The notes beneath the pieces were generated by a model. The model was not told where the DNA came from, searched no databases, and saw only the letters and a program-made list of their open reading frames with translations. The translations under genes and the position numbers were made by a program. A stretch of 17,330 nt of DNA from DAOVIY01 sp964441595 (GTDB lineage Bacteria; Patescibacteriota; Minisyncoccia; UBA6257): positions 1 to 17,330 of the forward strand of contig CAYTXM010000012.1 of assembly GCA_964441595.1 (NCBI GenBank), read 5' to 3'. Positions 1-8,078 of the stretch are shown in pieces. Within the stretch, counting starts at the first letter, position 1; the number at the start of each line of letters is the position of its first letter.

Positions 1-426
1 TTAAAAGCAGCTGAGTCAACTGATTTTACTATTCATTGGAAAATTATTAATAATTTTAATGCTTTAAAAGGTATAACTGTAAAAACTACATTACCTCTTT
101 GGGTGGAATTTACTGGTCAGATTGCAGGAGATTATGGGCAAAGTCCGCCACATTATGATTCTGCGATAAGGGAAGTTTCATGGACTATCCCTTCTGTGTC
201 TGCCGGCTCAGGAGTTTTAACCAAAGCGCCAGAAGCAGTTTTTCAGGTTAAAGTTACTCCTTCATCATCTCATGTAAATCAGGAAATTGATTTACTTGGT
301 AATACAATTTTTACAGCTACAGATGCTTTTACAGGAAAAGATATTTCACTTAAATATTCTGTTGTTAAATCTACACAATTAACTGATAAGACTGTTTTTG
401 CAGGGGACGGAATAGTAAGACCGTAA
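1..426 (+). CDS. C-terminal fragment of a secreted/surface repeat-type protein (5' end outside window)
   Basis: The reading frame is open from the first base of the window, so the gene starts upstream; about 141 residues are visible. They are rich in Thr, Ser, Val and Gly with alternating hydrophobic residues, as in beta-sandwich (DUF11/Ig-like) domains. The motif order LPLWVEFTGQ, then DYGQSPPHYD, then REVSWTIP resembles the terminal domain of long secreted proteins seen in many Parcubacteria; this is from memory of the family, not a search. The chain ends in a VFAGDGIVRP-type tail with no C-terminal anchor or sorting motif. An ATT or GTG-initiated short protein inside the frame is unlikely because the domain pattern continues upstream to base 1. 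Function is unknown; cell-surface or extracellular location is inferred. It ends 27 bp before glyQS and is on the same strand. Confidence 0.65.
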   Translation, partial: LKAAESTDFTIHWKIINNFNALKGITVKTTLPLWVEFTGQIAGDYGQSPPHYDSAIREVSWTIPSVSAGSGVLTKAPEAVFQVKVTPSSSHVNQEIDLLGNTIFTATDAFTGKDISLKYSVVKSTQLTDKTVFAGDGIVRP

Positions 427-433
427 AAACTAA

Positions 434-454
434 TAATCAATAATCAATAATCAA
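434..454 (+). repeat. Three tandem copies of a 7-bp unit (TAATCAA)
   Basis: TAATCAA is repeated at 434-440, 441-447 and 448-454, and the last base is the A of the glyQS start codon. It fills most of the spacer between the upstream gene and glyQS, so no Shine-Dalgarno sequence is present there. It is probably simple-sequence drift rather than a regulatory site. Confidence 0.8.
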
Positions 455-1827
455 TGACAAAAAGTAATGATTTAATGGAAAAAATTATATCTTTGTGCAA
501 AAGGCGTGGTTTTGTTTATCCCTCTTCTGAAATTTATGGTGGATTTGCTAATATCTATGATTTTGGGCCACTAGGTTCGCTTTTAGCTAAAAATATTCGA
601 GATACTTGGATTAAAAAAATGGTTCAAGAACGAAATGATATGTACCTAATTGATGGTTCCATTTTAATGCATCCAAAGGCATGGGAAGCAAGTGGGCATA
701 CTACCGCTTTTACTGATCCTTTAATACAATGTCCGTCATGTAAAAAAAGATTTAGGGCAGATAAATTAGAAGGGTGGAAATTAGAAAAAGATAACAAGAC
801 AGGAAAATGGAATGTTTTAGAACAAGGAAGTTTAACTTGCCCGGATTGTAATGAAAATTTAATTCCAGCTGTTAAAGCATTTAATCTTTTAATGACAACA
901 GAGGTAGGCTCAATTGAAGGAAAAAAAACGAAGGCATATCTTAAGGGTGAATCGTGTCAGAATATTTATCTTGATTTTTTGCCAATAAGAGATACTATGG
1001 GAGCAAAAATTCCATTTGGTGTTGCGCAAATTGGCAAAGCTTTTCGCAATGAAATTACATTAGGTAAGTTTTTATTTAAAGTGAGGGAATTCGAGCAAAT
1101 GGATATTGAGTATTTTTGCTCACCAGAAGAAGCTAAAAAAAAATATGAAGAATGGAAAAATATTAGATTTAATTGGTATCTCGATACAATTGGTTTAAGT
1201 AAAAACAAGCTTCGTTGGAGACAGCATTCTTCTGAAGAAAGAATTTTTTATGCTAGAGATGCGTGGGATATTGAGTACAAATTTTTCAATGAGTTTGAAG
1301 AATTAGAAGGAATTCACGATCGTTCTGATTATGATTTGAAACAACAAGGAAAATTTTCTGGAAAAGCCCTTGATTATTTTGACCCAATAACTAAAACAAA
1401 ATTTATTCCTAATATTATTGAATGTTCGGGCGGTCTTCAAAGAACATTCTTGGCTATTTTGGCGGAAAGTTATCAAGAGGAGGAAGTAAATAATGATAAA
1501 AGAGTGTTTTTGAAAATTAAACCAATTCTTTCTCCATATAAAGTTGCAGTTTTTCCTCTAGTTGCAAATAAAGAGAATATAGTTGAAAAAGCTAAGGATG
1601 TTTTTAATCTTTTAAAACCTGAATTTATGACAATGTGGGATAGTATTAGTAATATAGGTAAGAGATACCGCCGCCAGGACGAAATTGGCACACCGTGGTG
1701 CATAACAATTGATTATCAAACTTTAGAAGATGATACTGTTACAATTCGTGATAGAGATACAATGGAACAACAAAGGATTAAAATAGAAGAAATTGTTGAA
1801 TTAATAAAAGAACGTCTTAATGTATAA
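454..1827 (+). CDS. glyQS: Glycyl-tRNA synthetase, single-chain (alpha2) class II type
   Basis: Cytoplasmic enzyme that charges tRNA-Gly with glycine using ATP. The 457-residue chain has the N-terminal class II core (RRGFVYPSSEIYGG, then YDFGPLG at about residues 35-41). A zinc-knuckle insert has Cys93, Cys96, Cys129 and Cys132. Motif 2 is at about 197-220 (FRNEITLG then REFEQMDIEYF) and motif 3 at about 321-335, ending in Arg330. The C-terminal anticodon-binding domain starts near 359 (ILSPYKVAVFPL) and holds the GKRYRRQDEIGTPWCI stretch. Length is usual for the bacterial single-chain form. Several active-site positions differ from the common sequence: GESCQN where PETAQG is usual, and SGGLQR in motif 3 where SxGVDR is usual. 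The ATG at 454 has no Shine-Dalgarno. The gene overlaps the following M16 peptidase gene by 8 bp, suggesting translational coupling. Confidence 0.95.
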   Translation: MTKSNDLMEKIISLCKRRGFVYPSSEIYGGFANIYDFGPLGSLLAKNIRDTWIKKMVQERNDMYLIDGSILMHPKAWEASGHTTAFTDPLIQCPSCKKRFRADKLEGWKLEKDNKTGKWNVLEQGSLTCPDCNENLIPAVKAFNLLMTTEVGSIEGKKTKAYLKGESCQNIYLDFLPIRDTMGAKIPFGVAQIGKAFRNEITLGKFLFKVREFEQMDIEYFCSPEEAKKKYEEWKNIRFNWYLDTIGLSKNKLRWRQHSSEERIFYARDAWDIEYKFFNEFEELEGIHDRSDYDLKQQGKFSGKALDYFDPITKTKFIPNIIECSGGLQRTFLAILAESYQEEEVNNDKRVFLKIKPILSPYKVAVFPLVANKENIVEKAKDVFNLLKPEFMTMWDSISNIGKRYRRQDEIGTPWCITIDYQTLEDDTVTIRDRDTMEQQRIKIEEIVELIKERLNV

Positions 1828-3094
1828 ATTTAAGCTTACAAAATTAAGTAATGGGTTAAGAATTCTTACGGTTCCTTCAAAAGAATCCTTTTCTTTTCAA
1901 ATAATGGTTTTGGTTAATACAGGAGCTGATTTTGAAACAAAAGAAAATAATGGAATATCTCACTTTTTGGAGCACATGTGTTTTAAGGGAACAAAAAAAC
2001 GTCCTTCCAATTTGGATATTGTCAAAGAGTTGGATGGTGTGGGCGGTTATTACGGTGCTTCTACCGGAAGGGAGCGTACCAGGTATTACGTCCGGACAGC
2101 TAAACAATATCAGGATTTGGCTTTGGATGTGGTTTCTGATATTTATTTGAATTCTCAATTTCCAGAAAAAGAAATCAAAAAGGAAAAAGGGGTTATTCTT
2201 GAAGAAATTAATATGTATCAGGACGACCCTCAAGATTGTGTGTGGGAAATTTGGGGAAAATTATTGTATGGAGACCAAGCGATTGGACGTTCTATTTTAG
2301 GGACTAAAACAAATATCAAAAAGTTTAAAAAGGAAGATTTTTTAAGATACCGCGCGAGGCAATACCAGGCAAAATCTACTTTGGTAGTGATCAGCGGTAA
2401 TTTTAAAGAGAAAGAAATTATTGACAAAGTAAAAAATTATTTTCGTGATATTAGTTCTGGTAAAGCTTGTCTTCAAAAACCGGTGAAAGAAAAGCAAAAT
2501 AAACCGCAGATTTTCTGGCAAAATAGAAAAATCAAGCAAACTCACTTTATTTTGGGTTTCCGGGGCATTAATTATTTTGATAAAAGAAAATATGCTTTGA
2601 AGGTTTTGGATACTGTTTTAGATGGTGGTATGTCTAGTATTCTTTTTCAGATCGTACGGGAGAAATTAGGCGCGGCTTATTATGTTTATAGTAATATTGA
2701 TTATGCCGCGGATCACGGTTTTTGGGTCGTATATGCTGGAATAAACAACAACCGCCTGGGAGAAGTGTTAATCGCAATATTAGAAGAATGGAAAAAATTT
2801 AAAACCCAACCGATAGGAGCTAAAGAAATTAAAAAAGCCAAAAGGTACATTACTGGTAAGCTTGCTTTGCAATCGGAAAATGTTCATAATGTTGCTGAGG
2901 GTTTGGCTATGCAGGAATTATTTACGCGAAAAATAGAACAACCTCGCGAGTATTTAAAAAAGATTAATCAGGTGACTGCGAGTGATATGCGCCGCGTGGC
3001 AGAAGATTTATTAAAGCCTCAGTTTTTAAATTTAGCTTTAATAGGTCCTTATAAAAATAAACAAAAATTAGAAAAGTTATTTTCTAAATGGTAA
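1820..3094 (+). CDS. M16 family zinc metallopeptidase (processing-peptidase-like)
   Basis: Predicted zinc protease of the pitrilysin/mitochondrial-processing-peptidase family, 424 residues, the usual length for a two-domain M16B chain. The inverted zinc motif HxxEH is HFLEH at residues 48-52, with the third ligand Glu129 (within ILEEINMY) exactly 76 residues after it, as the family requires; the protein therefore looks catalytically complete. The second domain contains the REKLGAAYYVYS stretch (typical R..Y substrate-clamp signature) near residues 279-290. The usual Asn in the GGxxNAxT element is Gly here (GGYYGAST, about 75-82). No signal peptide is visible, so a cytoplasmic location is likely. 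It overlaps the end of glyQS by 8 bp and is followed 9 bp later by the AI-2E-type gene. The substrate is unknown. Confidence 0.92.
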   Translation: MYKFKLTKLSNGLRILTVPSKESFSFQIMVLVNTGADFETKENNGISHFLEHMCFKGTKKRPSNLDIVKELDGVGGYYGASTGRERTRYYVRTAKQYQDLALDVVSDIYLNSQFPEKEIKKEKGVILEEINMYQDDPQDCVWEIWGKLLYGDQAIGRSILGTKTNIKKFKKEDFLRYRARQYQAKSTLVVISGNFKEKEIIDKVKNYFRDISSGKACLQKPVKEKQNKPQIFWQNRKIKQTHFILGFRGINYFDKRKYALKVLDTVLDGGMSSILFQIVREKLGAAYYVYSNIDYAADHGFWVVYAGINNNRLGEVLIAILEEWKKFKTQPIGAKEIKKAKRYITGKLALQSENVHNVAEGLAMQELFTRKIEQPREYLKKINQVTASDMRRVAEDLLKPQFLNLALIGPYKNKQKLEKLFSKW

Positions 3095-3103
3095 AAACAT
3101 TAT

Positions 3104-3932
3104 ATGTTTAAAACAGCTCAAAATATAGACATTTCTTGGCAGAGTATTTTACGGCTTTATACAATTTTGCTAGTTTTTATTGCAGCTTGGTATTTTAGAC
3201 AGGCAATATTTATTATTTTGCTTGGTTTTATTGTAGCTTCACTTCTTGATANNNNNNNNNNNNNNNNNNNNNNNNNNNNNNNNNNNNNNNNNNNNNNNNN
3301 NNNNNNNNNNNNNNNNNNNNNNNNNNNNNNNNNNNNNNNNNNNNNNNNNNNCTTTTTTTGTTCTTCTTTTGTCTTTCTTCATTAATACAGAAAAAAAGGG
3401 AATAGAAAAAGCAATTCGTCTAATTTTTCCAAGCACTTACGAAGATTACGCAGTTTATCTTTGGGGAAAAACACGTCGTAAAGTTGGAAGTTGGTTTTTT
3501 AGTCAATCGATTCTTAGTTGTATAGTTGGAGGGTTGGTTCTTATCAGCTTAAAAATTTTAGGGGTTCCTCAAGCTGAATTTTTAGCAATATTAGCTGCTC
3601 TATTTGATTTTATTCCATACGCAGGGCCATTGATTATTGGTTTTATAGCATTTTTGGTTGGGATAAGCCAAAGCTTATTTCTGGGCGTTTCAATATTAAT
3701 TGTTTTCATTCTTATTCAGGCCATTGAAGGTTTTATCGGCCCATTATTGCGGGCTAAAACAATGAAATTAAATCCATTGGTAATTATTTTAGCTGTTTTA
3801 ATTGGTGGAAAATTAGCTGGAGTTGCCGGGATTATTATTGCTTTACCATTAGCAGCTGCCGCAGTTGGATTGATTAGGGATATTCAAACAGGACGTATTA
3901 CTGCTTATTTGCCGCAGAAAAAACTTCTGTAA
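3104..3932 (+). CDS. AI-2E family membrane transporter, interrupted by assembly gap
   Basis: Multi-pass inner-membrane protein of the AI-2E (TqsA/PerM/YdiK-like) family; members export small molecules or act as ion antiporters, and the substrate cannot be told here. Before the gap about 49 residues are read, including a hydrophobic helix (LYTILLVFIAAWYF) and IIFIILLGFIVASLLD-like sequence. After the gap come family hallmarks: DFIPYAGPLI near the middle, then EGFIGPLLRAKTMKLNPLV and AVLIGGKLAGVAG close to the C-terminus. The two parts lie in different frames (codons begin at 3104 and at 3354), which is explained by 100 placeholder Ns rather than a frameshift. Family members are about 340-370 residues and about 240 are visible, so roughly 300 bp are probably missing instead of 100. 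It lies between the M16 gene and metG. Confidence 0.85.
3252..3351. other. Assembly gap of 100 Ns inside the AI-2E family gene
   Basis: Exactly 100 Ns, a typical placeholder for a gap of unknown length. It replaces the central transmembrane part of the AI-2E family protein, and the frame is not preserved across it. Confidence 0.99.
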
Positions 3933-3939
3933 TTATTTT

Positions 3940-5427
3940 ATGCGTTATTATCTTACAACAGCTATTCCTTATGTGAATGCCAAACCCCATTTAGGGTTTG
4001 TTTTAGAAATTGTTCAAGCCGATACTTATAAGCGTTTTCTTGATTTAGAAGAAAACGAAGTTTATTTTATTACTGGCACTGATGAAAATAGTTTAAAAAA
4101 TGTGATTGCTGCTCAAGAAAAAAATGTTTCCCCGCAAGAATTAGTAGATCGAAATAGCCAATATTTTCAGAATTTAAAAGAGTTATTTAACCTTTCCAAT
4201 GATGATTTTATTCGTACAACTGAAGAACGTCACAGAAAAGGCGTTATAAAGCTATGGAAGAAGGTTTTTGATAACGGAGATATTTATAAAAAAGAATATG
4301 AAGGTTTGTATTGCGTTGGATGCGAAGCTTTTTATAAGCCAGAGGAGTTAGTTAACGGATTATGTCCAGAACACAAAACTAAGCCAGAAGTTGTCAGAGA
4401 AGAAAATTATTTTTTTAAACTTTCTAATTATCAAAAAGAATTAGAAAAAATGATTATTTCTGGAGAACTAAAAATTGTACCGGAAAAAAGAAAAAATGAA
4501 GTACTCAGTTTTATCCAAAATGGGCTAGAAGATTTTAGCATTTCTCGTTCAAAAAAAAGGGCCAAGGATTGGGGTATTTCTGTCCCTAATGATGATAGTC
4601 AAATTGTATACGTGTGGTTTGACGCTTTGATAAATTATATTACTGCTTTAGATTTTCATAAAGGAAAATCAGATTTATATGAAAAATGGTGGAACAGAAG
4701 CAATGAAAGGATTCATTTTATTGGTAAAGGAATTACTCGTTTTCATGCAATTTATTGGCCGGCAATGCTTTTGTCAGCTAAATTACGTTTACCAACTACG
4801 ATTTTTGTTCATGGCTATTTAACTATTAACGGTGAAAAGATTTCCAAGTCTTTAGGTGGGGCAATTGATCCTTTTGAAATAGCTAAGAAATATGATCCAG
4901 AAGTTATTCGTTACTTTCTTTTACGGGAAATTTCTCCTTTTGAAGATGGTGATTTTTCTGAACAAAGACTAAAAGAGCGCTATAATAGCGATTTAGCGCA
5001 AGGTTTAGGTAATTTAGTTTCACGGGTTTTAGCTTTAGGAGAACAATATGGAAAGCAGATAATCGTTCAATGTTTGGATACTGATTTGGTTACTAAGTCT
5101 TGGAGCGACTATAAAAAGCAGATGGAAGATTTTCGTTTTAATGACGCCTTAGCAACTATCTGGGATTTAATTTCTTATTGCGATAAATATATTAGCGATA
5201 CAAAACCGTGGGAAAAAATAGACGACGAAAAAGAATTTCAAAAGATTTTGGGTGAATTAGTATATATATTAGGAAATATTTCTTTAATGATTTCTCCAGC
5301 AATGCCTAAAACATCTAAAAAGATACTTGAATTTTTTAAATTAGAAAATATACTAAAGAAGGATTGGTTGTCGCAAAAAGTTTTACTTAAAAAACAACCA
5401 CCCTTATTTCCAAAAAAGGAATTATAA
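3940..5427 (+). CDS. metG: Methionyl-tRNA synthetase, short form
   Basis: Class I synthetase that charges initiator and elongator tRNA-Met. The 495-residue chain starts with MRYYLTTAIPYVNAKPHLGF, where HLGF (17-20) is the HIGH motif. FITGTDEN (43-50) is the family signature. One zinc knuckle is formed by Cys125, Cys128, Cys142 and His145. VYVWFDALINYITAL (223-237) lies in the methionine-binding region, and KISKS is at 300-304. The remainder is the alpha-helical anticodon-binding domain. The chain ends without the EMAP/tRNA-binding C-terminal domain found in longer MetRS, as is common in small genomes. The start ATG lies 7 bp after the AI-2E stop with no clear Shine-Dalgarno. The stop is 9 bp before the tatD start, so the genes are probably one operon. 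Confidence 0.96.
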   Translation: MRYYLTTAIPYVNAKPHLGFVLEIVQADTYKRFLDLEENEVYFITGTDENSLKNVIAAQEKNVSPQELVDRNSQYFQNLKELFNLSNDDFIRTTEERHRKGVIKLWKKVFDNGDIYKKEYEGLYCVGCEAFYKPEELVNGLCPEHKTKPEVVREENYFFKLSNYQKELEKMIISGELKIVPEKRKNEVLSFIQNGLEDFSISRSKKRAKDWGISVPNDDSQIVYVWFDALINYITALDFHKGKSDLYEKWWNRSNERIHFIGKGITRFHAIYWPAMLLSAKLRLPTTIFVHGYLTINGEKISKSLGGAIDPFEIAKKYDPEVIRYFLLREISPFEDGDFSEQRLKERYNSDLAQGLGNLVSRVLALGEQYGKQIIVQCLDTDLVTKSWSDYKKQMEDFRFNDALATIWDLISYCDKYISDTKPWEKIDDEKEFQKILGELVYILGNISLMISPAMPKTSKKILEFFKLENILKKDWLSQKVLLKKQPPLFPKKEL

Positions 5428-5436
5428 AAATTGATT

Positions 5437-6267
5437 ATGTTTTTTGATTCTCATACACATTTAAATTTAGCTGCTTTTAATAAAGATAGAAAAGAAATAA
5501 TAGAAAAAACCCTAAAGCAGGGTGTTTTTGTAATTAATATTGGAACTTGTTACGAAACTTCTAAAAAGGCAGTAAAAATCGCCCAACAATATGAAAATTG
5601 TTGGGCTACTGTAGGCTTACATCCTAGCCATACAATTTCAATAAAAATAGATAAAAGCGAATTAGCAATAAATACCAAGGGAAATATATCCGAAGCGGAG
5701 ACTTTTAGTGAAAAATTTGAGCTACTTTTAGAAGAACAAAAAGTAATAGCCATTGGTGAGTGTGGATTAGATTATAGTTATCTAAAAAGTTTTTCTGAAA
5801 AGGACAAAATGAAATATAAAAAAACTCAGGAAGAAGAATTTAGAAAACAAATTCAGACAGCAAAAAAATATAATTTACCTTTATCTCTTCATGTACGCAA
5901 TTTATATGAAAAAGCTCTAATAATTTTGGAAGAAGAAAAATATAAAGGCGAAGCAGTGTTCCATTTTTTCACTGGTAATATAGGCCAAGCTCAGAAAATT
6001 TTAGAAAAAGGATTTTATCTAGGTTTTTCAGGCATTATTACATATTCAGAAATAATGAATGATGTTATTAAATCTGCGCCGCTTGAAAAGATATTAATTG
6101 AAACAGACGCCCCCTATGTGGCGCCGGTTCCTTATAGAGGCAATAGGAATGAGCCGATTTATGTAAAGAAAGTGGCTAAAAAAATCGCTGAGATAAAAAA
6201 ACTTCCCCTAAAAGAAATAGAGGAAGCTACATTTAAAAATACTTTTCAGTTGTTTAGACTTCAATGA
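5437..6267 (+). CDS. tatD: TatD family metal-dependent deoxyribonuclease
   Basis: Predicted cytoplasmic Mg/Mn-dependent 3'-5' exonuclease of the TatD/YcfH amidohydrolase-fold family, about 276 residues. Metal ligands are visible in order: DSHTHL near the N-terminus (His6, His8), GECGLDY (the bridging Glu), LSLHVRN (His), AVFHFFTG (His) and ETDAPYVAP (Asp). An insertion of about 30 residues follows GLHP, making the chain slightly longer than the common 260. The ATG at 5437 gives the family-typical MFFDSHTHL start. A TTG two codons upstream (5431) is in frame and is better spaced from an AAGGA at 5416-5420, so it cannot be excluded. TGA stop. The 3' end overlaps the convergent RNase J gene by 14 bp. 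Confidence 0.93.
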   Translation: MFFDSHTHLNLAAFNKDRKEIIEKTLKQGVFVINIGTCYETSKKAVKIAQQYENCWATVGLHPSHTISIKIDKSELAINTKGNISEAETFSEKFELLLEEQKVIAIGECGLDYSYLKSFSEKDKMKYKKTQEEEFRKQIQTAKKYNLPLSLHVRNLYEKALIILEEEKYKGEAVFHFFTGNIGQAQKILEKGFYLGFSGIITYSEIMNDVIKSAPLEKILIETDAPYVAPVPYRGNRNEPIYVKKVAKKIAEIKKLPLKEIEEATFKNTFQLFRLQ

Positions 6268-7957
6268 CAACTGGTAATACCATTGGACGACGTTGTGTTT
6301 TTTTGAACAAGAATAAACCTATTTCATTTCTTAAGTTATCACGGATATATCCCTCATTAAATGTATGGCCTTTTGTTGAACGACTTACAATTTCCCTTAC
6401 TATTTTTTTTGTTTGGCTTATTAGTTCTTTTGATTCCTTCATATAAACAAATCCTTGTGAAATAATTTCAGGATTATTATAAAGTAGTCCTGTTTTTCTA
6501 TCAACTAAGGCGATAACGATAAAAATTCCATCTTTAGAAAGTGTTTGTCTTGCTCGAAGAACTACTTCTTTGATATCCCCAACGCCTAATCCATCAACCA
6601 TTATATAGTTTGTCGGAACAAACTTTTCTGTGGTTGTTATTTTATTTTTAGTTAATTCAATTATTTGACCATTTGTTCCTGTTGCAATATTTTGTTTGCT
6701 AATACCTAAAGATTCTGCTATTTCACTATGAAGTTTTAGCATAGAAAAATGACCATGAATAGGCATAAAGAAATGTGGCTTGGTAAGATTAATCATCATT
6801 TTTGAGTCATCTTGATAACCATGTCCAGAAGCGTGGATATCAACCATTTTGTAATGATAAATATTAGCGCCTTGTTTTGCCAGATTGTCTTTTAAGTTTT
6901 GAACAGCTAATTCGTTTCCTGGAACAACAGAAGAAGAGAATATAACAGTATCTCCTTTTTGTATCCTCAAATATTTATGTTCTCTGTTTACTATTCTCAT
7001 TAAAGTGGCTTCGCTTTCACCTTGCGCGCCAGTGCATAATATTGTCAATTTTTGCGGGTCAAGCCGACTTGCTTCTTTCCAGTTAATTATTGTTCCTTTT
7101 TTAACGCTGACGTATTTTAGTTTTTCCGCAATAGCTAAATTAGTTCTCATCGCATAACCTTGGATGATAATTTTACGATTATATTTTTCTGATAACCAGA
7201 TAGCTTGTTGGAGCCGGTTAATTAATGAAGCAAATGTGGCTAATATAATTCTTCCCTTTGTTTGTGCAAAAAGAACGTCTAAATTATCCATTATTGTTTT
7301 TTCAGAAACAGAGTGTCCTGGATTTTCTATTCCAGTTGAGTCAGACATTAAAAGTTGTACGCCCTGGGAGGCAAGTATGGCAATGCGCGATAAATCTGCT
7401 GGCTTATCACCAATTGGTTGAAAATCGAACTTAAAATCAGTTGCGTACATAATTAATCCATGCGGCGTATCAATAGCTAATCCCAAAGTATCAGGTATAT
7501 TATGGTTTAAATGGAACGGAGAGATCTTAAAAGGACCTAATGTTATGGATTTATTTGGATTTATATCTTCAATATTTAATTTTTTCAGGCTAGGAAAATC
7601 TTCCTGCCTTTTTAAAACTATTCCGCGAGTTAAAGGAGGGGCATACATAGTGGGATAATTTAATTTATCAATTAAATAAGGTATAGCTCCAATATGATCG
7701 TAGTGGGCGTGGGTAATAAAAACGCCTAATATTTTTTTCTCTGGATGACTTGTTAGATATTCAATATTAGGAATAATAAAATCAATGCCTGGCATGTCTT
7801 CGTCAGGAAACTGTAGCCCCATATCTACAATCAGGACCTGATTTTCATATTCAAAAAGGGTCATATTGCGACCAATTTCTTCTAATCCTCCCAAAGGAAT
7901 AATCCTTAATGGAGTTGTGGATATTTTTGCTTTTTTGTAGAATTTTTTATGTTTCAT
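6254..7957 (-). CDS. rnj: Ribonuclease J
   Basis: Metallo-beta-lactamase/beta-CASP ribonuclease for mRNA decay and RNA 5'-end maturation; the family combines endonuclease and 5'-3' exonuclease activity. From the chosen ATG (MKHKKFYKKAK, basic N-terminus) the chain is 567 residues. Visible motifs are GGLEEIGRNM (23-32), HAHYDHIG (His83, His85, Asp87, His88), SDSTG, the beta-CASP segment with CTGAQGE, then HASGHG and PIHGHF, and a C-terminal RNase J domain. The frame stays open upstream to 8050, but those 31 codons lie in tRNA-Leu, so the ATG at 7957 is the start. Only 13 nt separate it from the tRNA 3' end, so tRNA processing would create the 5' end of the message. It is the last gene of the secG-SBP-tRNA run. 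Confidence 0.95.
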   Translation of the reverse strand: MKHKKFYKKAKISTTPLRIIPLGGLEEIGRNMTLFEYENQVLIVDMGLQFPDEDMPGIDFIIPNIEYLTSHPEKKILGVFITHAHYDHIGAIPYLIDKLNYPTMYAPPLTRGIVLKRQEDFPSLKKLNIEDINPNKSITLGPFKISPFHLNHNIPDTLGLAIDTPHGLIMYATDFKFDFQPIGDKPADLSRIAILASQGVQLLMSDSTGIENPGHSVSEKTIMDNLDVLFAQTKGRIILATFASLINRLQQAIWLSEKYNRKIIIQGYAMRTNLAIAEKLKYVSVKKGTIINWKEASRLDPQKLTILCTGAQGESEATLMRIVNREHKYLRIQKGDTVIFSSSVVPGNELAVQNLKDNLAKQGANIYHYKMVDIHASGHGYQDDSKMMINLTKPHFFMPIHGHFSMLKLHSEIAESLGISKQNIATGTNGQIIELTKNKITTTEKFVPTNYIMVDGLGVGDIKEVVLRARQTLSKDGIFIVIALVDRKTGLLYNNPEIISQGFVYMKESKELISQTKKIVREIVSRSTKGHTFNEGYIRDNLRNEIGLFLFKKTQRRPMVLPVVIEV

Positions 7958-7970
7958 AATTTTGTTTAAG

Positions 7971-8056
7971 TGCCGCGGGTGGGATTTGAACCCACATCCC
8001 AAAATTTCAGGACACGGTTCTGAACCGTGCGCGTCTACCAATTTCGCCACCGCGGC
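7971..8056 (-). tRNA. tRNA-Leu (anticodon CAG)
   Basis: An 86-nt class II tRNA on the minus strand. Acceptor GCCGCGG pairs perfectly with CCGCGGC and the discriminator is A. The anticodon arm is CACGG-TTCAGAA-CCGTG, giving anticodon CAG (reads CUG). The variable arm is long (17 nt with a TCC/GGA stem), as expected for Leu. The T arm is GTGGG-TTCAAAT-CCCAC. CCA is not encoded. It lies between the solute-binding protein gene and rnj, probably in one transcript. Confidence 0.97.
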
Positions 8057-8078
8057 AAATTTAATTTTTTTATTTTTA

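Noticed and set aside
434..454. CRISPR-like or iteron repeat
   Set aside because: Three 7-bp tandem units without spacers are too short and simple; no CRISPR array is seen anywhere in the window.
6265..6267. UGA recoded as glycine, as in some CPR lineages
   Set aside because: tatD ends at this TGA exactly where the family ends, and the other genes contain no internal in-frame TGA.
7958..8050. 31-codon N-terminal extension of RNase J (begins MAKLVDAHGSEPC)
   Set aside because: These codons are the sense strand of tRNA-Leu; translated tRNA-Leu gives this well-known false peptide. The ATG at 7957 fits RNase J.
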